DNA from: Acidithiobacillus sp.
Lineage (GTDB): Bacteria > Pseudomonadota > Gammaproteobacteria > Acidithiobacillales > Acidithiobacillaceae
Assembly: GCF_027322205.1 (NCBI RefSeq)
Contig: NZ_DAHVHY010000014.1
Coordinates: 1-37,488, forward strand
DNA length: 37,488 nt
Direction: 5' to 3'
The translations under genes were made by a program, and so were the position numbers. Numbering within the stretch: the first letter of the stretch is position 1; each line of letters opens with the position of its first letter. Below, piece after piece: positions 16,789 to 25,295 of this stretch. The notes beneath the pieces are model-generated. The model searched no databases. It was not told the DNA's origin and was given only the letters and a program-made list of their open reading frames with translations.

Positions 16789-17535
16789 TCAACGCCGATG
16801 CACCATTCCTACCCGTGCCTGATCCCGGGGCTTAATGATAATTTCGTCAATATTCACATGGGCAGGCCGCGTTACCGCCCACAGGATAGCGTCAGCGATA
16901 TCTGCAGCTACCAGAGGCTCCATGCCGACATAGACGCTGGCGGCCCGCTCTGCATCACCGTCGAAACGTACGAGACTAAATTCCGTCTCCACCAAACCAG
17001 GATCAATCTCCGTCACCCGCAGAGGCTGGCCCAGCCATTCCGCACGCATAGTCTCCGTGATCGCCCTTACCGCATGTTTGCAGGCCGTATAACCTCCCCC
17101 GCCAACATAGGTTTCGTGGGCGGCAACACTGCCGATATTCACCACATGACCAATCCCGGAAGACGCTCTCAATAGATTGGGATAAAGCGCTTTAGTCATG
17201 CGCGCAAGGCCGAGGACATTACTTTGCCACATATCCTGCCAGTGGGCCTCATTTAAGTTCGCAAGGGATTCCAGCCCCAGCGCACCACCCGCATTATTGA
17301 CCAGAACATCGATCCCAAGCGGTAGCTGAGCCGCAAATGCAGCCACACTGGCCGCATCGGTTACGTCCAGAAGAATAGCTTCCCCTCCCAACTCAGTCGC
17401 CAGTACCTGCAAACGCTCCAACCGCCGAGCACCAAGAATCACCCGGTATCCCTGTGCTGCCAGCAGGCGCGCCGCAGCCGCTCCGATGCCGGAAGAGGCA
17501 CCGGTCACTACAGCACAAAGGTTCTGCGCACTCAT
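16789..17535 (-). CDS. Short-chain dehydrogenase/reductase, YdfG-like
   Basis: The protein is a 248-residue classical SDR with the cofactor motif TGASSGIG at 11-18, NNAG at 80-83, and catalytic Ser136, Tyr149 and Lys153 (YTACK). An arginine pair in the first Rossmann unit (GARRLERL) suggests NADP(H) preference. The closest named group by pattern is YdfG/clavulanate-type dehydrogenases acting on 3-hydroxy acids or semialdehydes; the substrate here is unknown. The start codon overlaps the stop of the thioredoxin-fold gene upstream by four bases, so the pair is translated together. Confidence 0.9.
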   Translation of the reverse strand: MSAQNLCAVVTGASSGIGAAAARLLAAQGYRVILGARRLERLQVLATELGGEAILLDVTDAASVAAFAAQLPLGIDVLVNNAGGALGLESLANLNEAHWQDMWQSNVLGLARMTKALYPNLLRASSGIGHVVNIGSVAAHETYVGGGGYTACKHAVRAITETMRAEWLGQPLRVTEIDPGLVETEFSLVRFDGDAERAASVYVGMEPLVAADIADAILWAVTRPAHVNIDEIIIKPRDQARVGMVHRR

Positions 17536-18107
17536 GCCCAGTCCTCCGGCTCGTTACCCGGTCGCCATTTGATACTGCAACCAATGCTGGGCAGCGCTTT
17601 GGCTGGCGGCTCGGCACCCGTCAACACCGCCGCGACCGCTGCCGCCAAATCTTCACCCGTCACCGGCAGGCTATTCTTGGGACGACTCGCATCAAACTGG
17701 CCGTGATAAAACAGTTCGCCCGCCCCATCAAAAAGGAAAATATCAGGCGTACACACCGCATTAAAGGCCTTGGCCACACTTTGCTCTTCATCAAACAGAT
17801 AAGGGAAGGAATATCCAGCGCGCCAGGCCTCTGCGGGCATTTTTCCCGGGGCATCTTCAGGATAGGCCACTGCATCGTTGCTGTTGATGCCCACCACCTG
17901 CACACCCTGCTGCTGCCATTGCGTCGCCAATTCGCCTAAACGCTTACTGATATGGATTACATAGGGACAGTGATTACAGATAAAAAGCACCAGCAAAGGC
18001 TTGCCCCGTGCCTGCGTGCTGCACCATTGTTTTGCCTGGCCACCGATGGGCAGACAGAATTCGGGCATTGCCCCACCAGTCGGCAAATCTTTTGCGGTCA
18101 TAGCCAT
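17532..18107 (-). CDS. Thioredoxin-fold peroxiredoxin-like protein (AhpC/TSA superfamily)
   Basis: The ATG at 18107 is chosen because AAAGGAG lies just upstream of it; the frame is open further, to 18266, but that part covers a terminator and the end of the ABC gene. The 191-residue product has the redox motif CNHC at 44-47 in LVLFICNHCPYV, followed by VVGINSNDAVAYPEDAP and VCTPDIFLFD with a cis-proline, all typical of the PRX-like thioredoxin-family proteins often annotated as thiol-disulfide isomerase or redoxin. It probably reduces peroxides or protein disulfides in the cytosol, since no signal peptide is seen. It is followed directly by the SDR gene in a four-base overlap. Confidence 0.85.
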   Translation of the reverse strand: MAMTAKDLPTGGAMPEFCLPIGGQAKQWCSTQARGKPLLVLFICNHCPYVIHISKRLGELATQWQQQGVQVVGINSNDAVAYPEDAPGKMPAEAWRAGYSFPYLFDEEQSVAKAFNAVCTPDIFLFDGAGELFYHGQFDASRPKNSLPVTGEDLAAAVAAVLTGAEPPAKALPSIGCSIKWRPGNEPEDWA

Positions 18108-18142
18108 ATTGGGTCTCCTTTTCAACTCATTACGATGGATGG

Positions 18143-18173
18143 GAATAAAACAGAGGGTATTCTTCCCGTCTGT
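18143..18173 (-). terminator. Rho-independent terminator after the ABC transporter gene
   Basis: On the minus strand ACAGA-C-GGG, loop AAGAATA, then CCC-TCTGT form an eight-pair stem with one bulged C, followed by TTTTATT. It lies six bases beyond the stop of the ABC transporter gene and about 36 bases before the start of the thioredoxin-fold gene, so it separates the two units. Confidence 0.7.
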
Positions 18174-18178
18174 CATCA

Positions 18179-19942
18179 TCAGACCGGTGCCGACTGTTGC
18201 CCCCCAGGGACGGGATGGACAACGGTCTCCAGGTGCCAACGCCCGCCGTCTTGCAGACGCAAGCAATACTGATGATGCTGCAACAGACTGGAACGGTGGC
18301 CAACACTGATGATGGCGGTTTCTGGCAGCGCCTCAACGAGCATATGGTAAAGCGCATCCTCTGCCGGTTCATCCAGTGCGGAACTGGCTTCGTCCAAAAA
18401 TACCCATTGGGGCTTCTGCAACAGAATGCGGGCAAAGGCCAGACGCTGCTGTTCACCCAAAGACAAGACATGGGACCACAAACGGGCATCCTCCAACTTG
18501 TCGGCCAGTGCATCCATACCGACCAGATGGAGCACTTGTCGCAGCCGGGCATCGCTGATCCCCGGCACCCCGAAGGGGTACACCAGCACATCACGCAAGG
18601 TGCCCAAGGGCAGATAAGGCTTCTGCGGCAGGAAGAGCGGACGATCGCCCTGGGGCATTTCCACGACCCCTTCGCCAAAGGGCCAAATGCCCGCCAAAGC
18701 ACGTACCAGCGTGCTTTTTCCACCACCGGATGGACCCATGATCAGCAAACGCTCCCCACGCTGCACATCCATATCCAAATGATGAATCAATTCCCGGCCA
18801 TCGGGCAGACGCACATTGAGATCTTTCACGAGCAGTCGCGGACCATCCTTACGCTCAATCTGGTAATGGGTTTCACGGATGACCCGTACTTCATCCATAG
18901 ACTGCTCAAAAAAACGCAGGCGATCGACCACCGCATGCCAGTTGGCGAGGCTGCCGTAGCTGCTGACGATGAAGGACAACGCGCCTTGCACCTGACCAAA
19001 AGCCGCAGCAATCTGCTGTAGCCCGCCGATGCCAATCGCCCTATTCACAAAATAGGCTGGCAAACTCACCAGGATTGGAAAAATAATGGCAACCTGACCA
19101 TACCCCGATACCCACCAGTTCAGACGCATGGACCGCCAGATAATCCGCCAATAGTTAGCATATACATTGGCGAATCGCTGCAAGAAATGATGGCGCTCCT
19201 CGGTCTCGCCGCCATACAGCGCGACACTCTCACTGTTTTCACGCAGGCGCATCATACTAAAACGGAAATCTGCCTGAAAGCGCTCCTGGTTGAAGTTCAG
19301 ATTGATGAGCGGCCGCCCGATAAGCGCGGCCAGAATGGTGCCGAATATGGAATAAATGAGCGCCGCCCAAACCAGATAGCCGGGGATTGTGTAAAGATTG
19401 CCCTGCCAGGGAATGGTAATCATGGCCGACAATTCCCAGAGCATGAACACAAAGGCAACGAGGGTCGTGACCGAGCTGAGCAGGCCAATCACAATACTCA
19501 GCGTCTGCCCGGTGAAACTGGCCAGATCCTCGCTGATACGCTGATCCGGGTTGTCGGTGCCGTCACCCAGTATTTGCATGTGATAGAAAGTACTTTTAGC
19601 CAGCCAGGCATCCAGATAATGCTTTGTCAGCCAACGCCGCCAGCGGATCTCCAGCATCTGGGTAAAAAAGGTCTGGGACACTGCGGCGACAATGTACAGC
19701 GTGGCCAGCCCGAGAAAAATCAGCATCTGGTGCCAGGCGGCATTCACCGCAAAGCGCTGCAAGGCATTCCAGAACACCGCATACCACTCGGTAATACGGT
19801 AGGAAATAAAGACCATGAACAGGTTGAGCAGGATAATGAAGGCAAACACCCCGCGAGCCATCCAACGCTCATCAGAGTGCCACCAATAGGGTTTGATCAT
19901 CCGCCACAGGTCACGGAAAAATGCACCGTTAAATTGCTTCAT
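18179..19942 (-). CDS. SbmA/BacA-like ABC transporter, fused membrane and ATPase domains
   Basis: This 587-residue half-transporter has an N-terminal membrane domain of about six helices (residues 30-330) in the style of the SbmA/BacA and ABCD families (FFTQMLEIRWRRWLT, RISEDLASFTG, NFNQERFQADFRFSMMRLRENSESVALY). The C-terminal ATPase has Walker A GPSGGGKS at 403-410, signature LSLGEQQR at 493-500 and Walker B WVFLDE at 513-518. This is the E. coli YddA type. Relatives take up peptides or move lipids and cofactors such as cobalamin; the substrate here is unknown. The gene has its own terminator and stands divergent to the dsrE-like gene, with a 126-base shared upstream region. Confidence 0.92.
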   Translation of the reverse strand: MKQFNGAFFRDLWRMIKPYWWHSDERWMARGVFAFIILLNLFMVFISYRITEWYAVFWNALQRFAVNAAWHQMLIFLGLATLYIVAAVSQTFFTQMLEIRWRRWLTKHYLDAWLAKSTFYHMQILGDGTDNPDQRISEDLASFTGQTLSIVIGLLSSVTTLVAFVFMLWELSAMITIPWQGNLYTIPGYLVWAALIYSIFGTILAALIGRPLINLNFNQERFQADFRFSMMRLRENSESVALYGGETEERHHFLQRFANVYANYWRIIWRSMRLNWWVSGYGQVAIIFPILVSLPAYFVNRAIGIGGLQQIAAAFGQVQGALSFIVSSYGSLANWHAVVDRLRFFEQSMDEVRVIRETHYQIERKDGPRLLVKDLNVRLPDGRELIHHLDMDVQRGERLLIMGPSGGGKSTLVRALAGIWPFGEGVVEMPQGDRPLFLPQKPYLPLGTLRDVLVYPFGVPGISDARLRQVLHLVGMDALADKLEDARLWSHVLSLGEQQRLAFARILLQKPQWVFLDEASSALDEPAEDALYHMLVEALPETAIISVGHRSSLLQHHQYCLRLQDGGRWHLETVVHPVPGGQQSAPV

Positions 19943-20068
19943 GCACGACCTCTGAAGAATACCGGCTCAACATTCACACATACGCTCCTCATCTGCCGAA
20001 TTCACGTCGGCGCAAGTTTTGCTAGTCTTAGGGTGATTATCGCAACCCGTAAAGTTCAGGAGGATAGC

Positions 20069-20545
20069 ATGGCTCAAACCAAAAACCATTCCCGCCGCCA
20101 CTTCATGGGGGGACTCGCAGCCGGAGTCGGTGCTCTGGCCGTCGCCGGTCAGAGCACGGCCGGGGGGATGATGGAACCCACCAAGAACAAGGTGGTCTAT
20201 CAACTCAACAAATCTGATGGAGCCTATATTTTAGATATTCTGCACAGTGCGGCAATGGTCCTGCAGCATTTCAATAACGATGCGGACATCGTCATCGACT
20301 GTTTCGGACCCGGTATCTGGTTGCTGGTCAAAGCGGAGAAGAACCATCAACACTACGAGAAATTCATTATGGAACAAGTACAAAGCTTGTCCATGTATGG
20401 TGTGGTCTTTAATGCCTGCGAGCAAACCATGAAGACCATTCATATTGACAATGCGGACCTGATTTCCGAGGCGAAGCCGGTGTTCAGCGGCGCGGTGGAC
20501 CTCATCACCCTGCAACAGAAGGGTTACGCCTATATCGCCTGGTAA
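20069..20545 (+). CDS. DsrE-family sulfur-relay-like protein with Tat signal
   Basis: This 158-residue protein has an AGGAGG ribosome binding site just before its ATG. The N-terminus SRRHFMGGLAAGVGALAVAG is a twin-arginine signal, so the folded protein is probably exported to the periplasm. The mature part matches the DsrE/DsrF-like fold (VVYQLNKSD, ILHSAAMVLQHFNNDADIVIDCFGPG, SMYGVVFNACEQTMK), with cysteines at 78 and 117; the one in NACEQTM sits where DsrE-type proteins carry the active persulfide cysteine. Cytosolic DsrE proteins transfer sulfur atoms in sulfur oxidation. A periplasmic version would fit handling of sulfur compounds outside the cytoplasm, but this is inference. Its 3' end overlaps the convergent nitrilase gene by 16 bases. 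Confidence 0.83.
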   Translation: MAQTKNHSRRHFMGGLAAGVGALAVAGQSTAGGMMEPTKNKVVYQLNKSDGAYILDILHSAAMVLQHFNNDADIVIDCFGPGIWLLVKAEKNHQHYEKFIMEQVQSLSMYGVVFNACEQTMKTIHIDNADLISEAKPVFSGAVDLITLQQKGYAYIAW

Positions 20546-21357
20546 GCGCCGCAAAATAACTGGCGGCGATGCTGCAGGGCGGGCAGATTACTGCGACAGT
20601 GCTGCAAAAATTCCATGTCAACTTGGGCCAGCGCGATCCCTTCGCCCTGGTCCATGCGGGCCAGCACCTGACCCCAGGGATCAACAATCATACTACCGCC
20701 AAAGGTCTGGCGGCCGTTCTGGTGTAACCCACCCTGATCAGCGGCAAGCACGTAGGCCTGGTTCTCGATGGCACGCGCCCGCAGCAGACACTCCCAGTGC
20801 GCGGCACCCGTCTGCTGGGTAAAGGCGCTGGGGACGACCAGTAGTTCAGCCCCTGCGTAACTGCGGTACAACTCCGGAAAACGCAGGTCATAGCAGATGG
20901 AGAGGCCAAGCTGGCCCCAAGGCGTGGTCACGGCCACCGGGGTGCTGCCGGGAGCGATGGTGCGGGACTCACGGTAACTTTCGCCGCCCGCCAGATCGAC
21001 GTCAAAGAGGTGTATCTTGTCGTAACGCGCCTGGCGTTGGCCGGCGGGGTCGAAGGTCAGGCAAGCAGCATAGCAGCGTCCGTCAGGGGCGGCCAGGGGG
21101 ATACTGCCCCCTATCAACCACAAGCCCAGGCGCTGCGCCTGCGCTGCCAGCCAGGATTGGATCGGACCATCGCCATCCATCTCCATAACGGCCAGTTTGG
21201 CTTTTTCATCGTGCCCCATGAGCGCAAAATTTTCTGGCAAAAGTACCAGTTGCGCACCTCCCGCAGCCGCCTGCTCCAGCAGATCCCCGGCATGGGCGAG
21301 ATTATCCGCCAGCACGTCCGAAGACACCATCTGCACCACAGCAACCTGCGCTTTCAT
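20530..21357 (-). CDS. Carbon-nitrogen hydrolase, Nit1/omega-amidase type
   Basis: The start is the ATG at 21357, which overlaps the yhdP stop by four bases and has GGAGG upstream; the frame extends to 21441 only inside yhdP. The 275-residue enzyme carries the nitrilase-superfamily triad: Glu42 (LPENF), Lys114 (YDKIHLF) and Cys155 (SICYDLRFPE). The Nit1 branch removes the amide from deaminated glutathione or hydrolyses omega-amides; bacterial members next to yhdP are usually annotated this way. Cytosolic. Its last 16 bases overlap the convergent dsrE-like gene. Confidence 0.9.
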   Translation of the reverse strand: MKAQVAVVQMVSSDVLADNLAHAGDLLEQAAAGGAQLVLLPENFALMGHDEKAKLAVMEMDGDGPIQSWLAAQAQRLGLWLIGGSIPLAAPDGRCYAACLTFDPAGQRQARYDKIHLFDVDLAGGESYRESRTIAPGSTPVAVTTPWGQLGLSICYDLRFPELYRSYAGAELLVVPSAFTQQTGAAHWECLLRARAIENQAYVLAADQGGLHQNGRQTFGGSMIVDPWGQVLARMDQGEGIALAQVDMEFLQHCRSNLPALQHRRQLFCGAYQAI

Positions 21358-24300
21358 GACCTTCCCCCTCCGGTTTTGGCCGGTACATGCACCGGACGCA
21401 CCACCGGATGCCCCCAGGGTCCGTCCACCTGATAACGCCATTCTAGCACCTTGCCCGATTTCCCGAAGAGAGCGGGACCGAGTATGGGGAAATGCCCGAG
21501 GAGCAAGTCAAAACTCTGCAGGGGATAAACCCGCAATGCCATACGCATGGTTCGGTGCGTTAAATCAACATCGCCGCTCCCCTGCATTTCGAGCGCGCTG
21601 GACTCAAGGAGCAGATTGCGGGTATGGGCGACACCATCCTGCACCTGGAAATCGGCAGAAAGCTTGGAAAAAAACAAACCATTGCCGAAGAGCGGGCGAT
21701 AATCAAAGGTGAGAACGTCTTGCAATAACGTCGTAGGATTCAGGAAAACGAGCCAGGAAATATCCGTACCCAGCTTTCCGAGACGACCATTCCACAGCTT
21801 TGATTGTATATTTCCGCGGAGATGCGCCGCGGAGAAATCCCAGGGCGCGCCTGGCCAGGACAGTTTTCCTGCATAATCGGCACGGCCGTAGTCCAGGGTC
21901 TCCATGCCGATGTCCTGCAGCACAGGCGCAATATTGTTGCTGCGGATATTTCCCTGAAAGGCCGACTGACCCGCTCCTGTGCCCTGCCACGACCCTTTAA
22001 AATCCCATTGACTGCCTGCCCAGTTGCCTTTGAGCATGGCAATGTTCCAGCCAGTCGCCGATCGCCCTGCATCCAACTGTACGTCATGCACCTTGTGGCC
22101 ATGCCAATCGAGTTGCGCGATATGAGTATGCAGTGTCAGCGGGCTACCCACGGCGCCCTGCAGTGTTTGCGAAAGGACGGCGGCAGAGGACCCCGCGGAG
22201 ATCGGTGCCGCGATACTTAATTTCTGGATGTCCAGACGGAGTTGGGCGGGAACCGTGGGCTGCGGCGCCCGCGCATATTGTAAAGCACCGGCTAACTGGG
22301 GGCTGACGCATTGCAGATGCAGCTTCTCCGCCGCCACCTGGCCGCGCATCTGCACATCCGGCCAATCCTGTTGCAGAAAACGCAGATGCCGCCAACGCAG
22401 GTCGAAGCGGATTTCCGGCCATGTCCCACGGTCTTCTTCACCTTTCAGCATGCTCAGCCACGGCCCCACGGAGAAGCTATCGCCACCACCCTGAAGGGAA
22501 AACCCGGCGCTGGGCAGTAGCGGGGGGATTTTCCCACCCAAACGTGCGGCGCCAGCCTCCCATCGCCAGTCGGATTCATCCCGTTGCCAAGCCAGGACGG
22601 CAGCCCCCATAGGTAGCTTGAAATCGACTTGCAGATGGTGGGCCACATTACCATGACCTTGCACGGTCAGGCCTCCACCCTTGCCTGATGCCCAATTCAA
22701 AGGCGCCGGCAAAGCACTACGGCTTTGGCGCAGGTCGGCATCGCCCTTGAAATGCAGCGCGTTGTTCAACAGCGTACCGCTACCCTGATATGGGACGGTG
22801 CCACTGAAAGCCGTGCGCCAGCGCTCCGGCATCGGCAGAGCAGCCGCGTGCAACTCACCCTGCAGCGAAAAGCGCAGGCGCGGCGCGGTTTCCAGTTGAC
22901 TGGCCTGCAGGCTCGCCTGCACGGGACCACCGGCAAAAACGCCTTTCAGCCCGTCAACCTGAACCTTATCCCGCTGAAAATAAACCGGCCCCTGCATGCT
23001 GGTGGCTTGCCAGCCGCCCCATCCGACTCCCGCGTGACGGAGATCGATCCGGCCATCCACCTGGCTCTTCTCAGCCCCGAAAGGGATGCTGAGGGCTAAT
23101 TGCAATTGCCCCTGCCCCGTCAGATGCAAGGGCATATGCGCCACGGCCTTGCCCTCCAATACGGGTGTTTCCCGCAAAAAAGGCAGCAATTTATCCAGCG
23201 GGATCGGCGTCTTCAAAGTTACCTGCAGCGGCGAGGTATGCGCTGCGAAGAGATGGTTGAGAGCGATGCTGGCAGAAGCCACTGGCACCCCGAAAATGTC
23301 ACCACGATGACTCTGGACGGAAAGGCGATCTCCCGCCCAAAGGAGTTGCGCGTTCACTTGCGTCGCTATTGGCCAGTGCGGGGCATAATGCAGGGTCACA
23401 TGGCGAAAATTCGCCCGCAGCGAAAAATGCTCGCCCGGCGCCTGGCGTGGCAGGCGATCCCATGGTCCCTGCCACTGCAGATCAGCATGCTGCAATGACC
23501 CCGCCTGAAAGGCCTGAAGCAACCAGTGGCGCAGAGCAGGACTAATACCGCTCTGCGGTACGAAATCCGCCATCGCCGTCGTCGGCATATCGTCAAGCTG
23601 AGCCTTCAGACGCAGTTGCTGGCCCTGCACCGCGAGGCTGGCGTGCAGGTGACCAGGACCCTGAAACGCGATCGGATTGGCCTGAATCGCCCAGTCTGTA
23701 CCTATTTTCCGGGCGGCAATCTGTGCCGAGACTTCCTGCAAGTGCAGCGGCGCCGCAAAACGCTGCGGCCAATCCAGGGCAAGTTGCTGACTAACCATAT
23801 GAAATTTCATGACTTCCGGGCGAAGGACGAGGTCGCCGCTAAGGCCCTGCACGCCGAACCAGTGTCCGTGGGGCGAAACACCAATACCATGAAGTCCTGC
23901 CTGAAACTCCCAGGTGGAGGGCTGGTGTCCGACACTGTGTGAGTGGAAGCGCAGATCGCGCAGGCTGCCTTGCCACCGTTGCCGAGGTATCCAACGGAGT
24001 TGCGCGGGGAGGGCCACCTCCGGCACGTTCCGGAGGAGTGCAGCGGGAAGCAGCGGCGTTTCTACCTGCCATTGCAGGCGATAGCGCCAGTTGAGCTCCA
24101 AGCGCGCTGCCAAAGGTTGTGCGGCAAGCCCTGTCAAATCAGCAAGCTGCAATGTCCCAGTGGAACCCGTTCCATTCCAGCCCAGATGGCCATGGATTTG
24201 TGCCCACTGCTTACCGTCCACCCCGGCGTCGTGCATGACAAACTGCCCGGTGGCGGTGCGCGGCAAACCATAACGCCATTGCAGGCGCCCGCTGCCGCTC

Positions 24301-25073
24301 ACGCTACCGCTCAACACCGGCAAGCGCGGATCCATGAGGTGAAACCACGGCAGCGGCAACGATTGCAACACCCAGTTACCGCGACCAGAGGAGCGCCCCG
24401 GACGGGTAAAGGCGCCGCGCGCCGCTCCGGAGTAGCGCAACAGACCTTGAGGTGACCAGCGCACCTGCACCTGCATCTGCGGACGCAGGCCACCACTGCT
24501 CTGCCACCGTACCTGCAGCGGAACGGGAGCGGCCTGCGGCTGGGATCGCCATTGTACGGTCAGGTGCTGAACATCCACATGGGCCCAGTCCAGATCCAGT
24601 GGCAAAGGCGGCCCACCATGTCCCAGCGACTGTCCGGCCACCTGCCAGCCACCGTTGGCTGTCTGAACGACGGACACTTCGCCGTCCGCAACGCGGAAAT
24701 CCTGCGCAACCAGATCCCCCCAGAGCAGGGGCAGGGCAAAAAGGCGCAGATGCACCCCGTGCAGCGCCAGTCCCGGCTGTGCAGACGGGCCCACCCGCAA
24801 CGTGGCCAATTCCAGCGACGGTCCCCAGTTCCAGCTCAAGCGCATCCCGCGCACCTGCACCGGAGCGCCCCAAGCCCGCGACAGGTATTGAGAAACATAG
24901 GGACGCAATGACTCCAGATGAGGAATCAGCAGGAGATAAAAAACCACCGCCAGCAACACCAGCACAGTCGGCACGATGGCCAGCAGCCAACCGCCCACCC
25001 GGCGAACACCAACCAAGGTCAGGCGCAAATGCGGCAAGGCACGCCTCTCCTGCAAGCCCGCAACATCAGCCAA
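21354..25073 (-). CDS. yhdP: YhdP, AsmA-like envelope lipid-transport protein
   Basis: This 1,239-residue protein is close to the length of E. coli YhdP (1,266). A single N-terminal membrane helix (about residues 29-50) is followed by a very long periplasmic region of beta-rich repeats (DUF3971 then AsmA-like C-terminal domain), with typical stretches such as LRLSWNWGPSLELATLRVG and SALEMQGSGDVDLTHRTMRM near the end. YhdP, TamB and YdbH form bridge-like proteins that carry phospholipid from inner to outer membrane. The nitrilase gene follows in overlap. It is divergent from glnE, with an inverted repeat in the shared control region. A downstream start cannot be excluded, but only 28 residues precede the membrane helix, which favours this one. 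Confidence 0.9.
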   Translation of the reverse strand: MADVAGLQERRALPHLRLTLVGVRRVGGWLLAIVPTVLVLLAVVFYLLLIPHLESLRPYVSQYLSRAWGAPVQVRGMRLSWNWGPSLELATLRVGPSAQPGLALHGVHLRLFALPLLWGDLVAQDFRVADGEVSVVQTANGGWQVAGQSLGHGGPPLPLDLDWAHVDVQHLTVQWRSQPQAAPVPLQVRWQSSGGLRPQMQVQVRWSPQGLLRYSGAARGAFTRPGRSSGRGNWVLQSLPLPWFHLMDPRLPVLSGSVSGSGRLQWRYGLPRTATGQFVMHDAGVDGKQWAQIHGHLGWNGTGSTGTLQLADLTGLAAQPLAARLELNWRYRLQWQVETPLLPAALLRNVPEVALPAQLRWIPRQRWQGSLRDLRFHSHSVGHQPSTWEFQAGLHGIGVSPHGHWFGVQGLSGDLVLRPEVMKFHMVSQQLALDWPQRFAAPLHLQEVSAQIAARKIGTDWAIQANPIAFQGPGHLHASLAVQGQQLRLKAQLDDMPTTAMADFVPQSGISPALRHWLLQAFQAGSLQHADLQWQGPWDRLPRQAPGEHFSLRANFRHVTLHYAPHWPIATQVNAQLLWAGDRLSVQSHRGDIFGVPVASASIALNHLFAAHTSPLQVTLKTPIPLDKLLPFLRETPVLEGKAVAHMPLHLTGQGQLQLALSIPFGAEKSQVDGRIDLRHAGVGWGGWQATSMQGPVYFQRDKVQVDGLKGVFAGGPVQASLQASQLETAPRLRFSLQGELHAAALPMPERWRTAFSGTVPYQGSGTLLNNALHFKGDADLRQSRSALPAPLNWASGKGGGLTVQGHGNVAHHLQVDFKLPMGAAVLAWQRDESDWRWEAGAARLGGKIPPLLPSAGFSLQGGGDSFSVGPWLSMLKGEEDRGTWPEIRFDLRWRHLRFLQQDWPDVQMRGQVAAEKLHLQCVSPQLAGALQYARAPQPTVPAQLRLDIQKLSIAAPISAGSSAAVLSQTLQGAVGSPLTLHTHIAQLDWHGHKVHDVQLDAGRSATGWNIAMLKGNWAGSQWDFKGSWQGTGAGQSAFQGNIRSNNIAPVLQDIGMETLDYGRADYAGKLSWPGAPWDFSAAHLRGNIQSKLWNGRLGKLGTDISWLVFLNPTTLLQDVLTFDYRPLFGNGLFFSKLSADFQVQDGVAHTRNLLLESSALEMQGSGDVDLTHRTMRMALRVYPLQSFDLLLGHFPILGPALFGKSGKVLEWRYQVDGPWGHPVVRPVHVPAKTGGGRS

Positions 25074-25144
25074 CCCGTCCGGTCAACGCCGGTAAACGCC
25101 GTGAGGTAATAAATGTGCTCCCTGCTACGATTCTCTCTGCGGAT

Positions 25145-25186
25145 CGCGTTACCATATAGCACCGCGTAACGCGCCAACGGTAACCG
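25145..25186. promoter_or_regulatory. Inverted repeat in the yhdP-glnE divergent control region
   Basis: CGCGTTAC at 25145-25152 is repeated in reverse complement as GTAACGCG at 25166-25173 (13-base spacer), and a third related word, CGGTAACCG, follows at 25178-25186. The cluster lies about 75 bases upstream of yhdP and 110 upstream of glnE and contains an AT-rich spacer. It could be an operator for one or both genes; no regulator can be named and no clear promoter hexamers were found. Confidence 0.4.
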
Positions 25187-25295
25187 CACAAAATGCTAGC
25201 ACAAGAAGCACCACAGAGCCCCATGCGGACCCGAAAACCGGGATAAGTTACACTGCCCATACACACGATGCGGAACACCACCGGAAGGAGCACGC

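Noticed and set aside
17532..18266. Longer 244-residue version of the thioredoxin-fold protein
   Set aside because: The extra 53 residues cover a Rho-independent terminator and the end of the ABC gene; the ATG at 18107 has a good ribosome binding site.
24452..25159. A 235-codon plus-strand frame, rich in Pro, Ala and Arg, opposite yhdP
   Set aside because: Its composition is that of a GC-rich antisense shadow, and the yhdP reading on the other strand is well supported.
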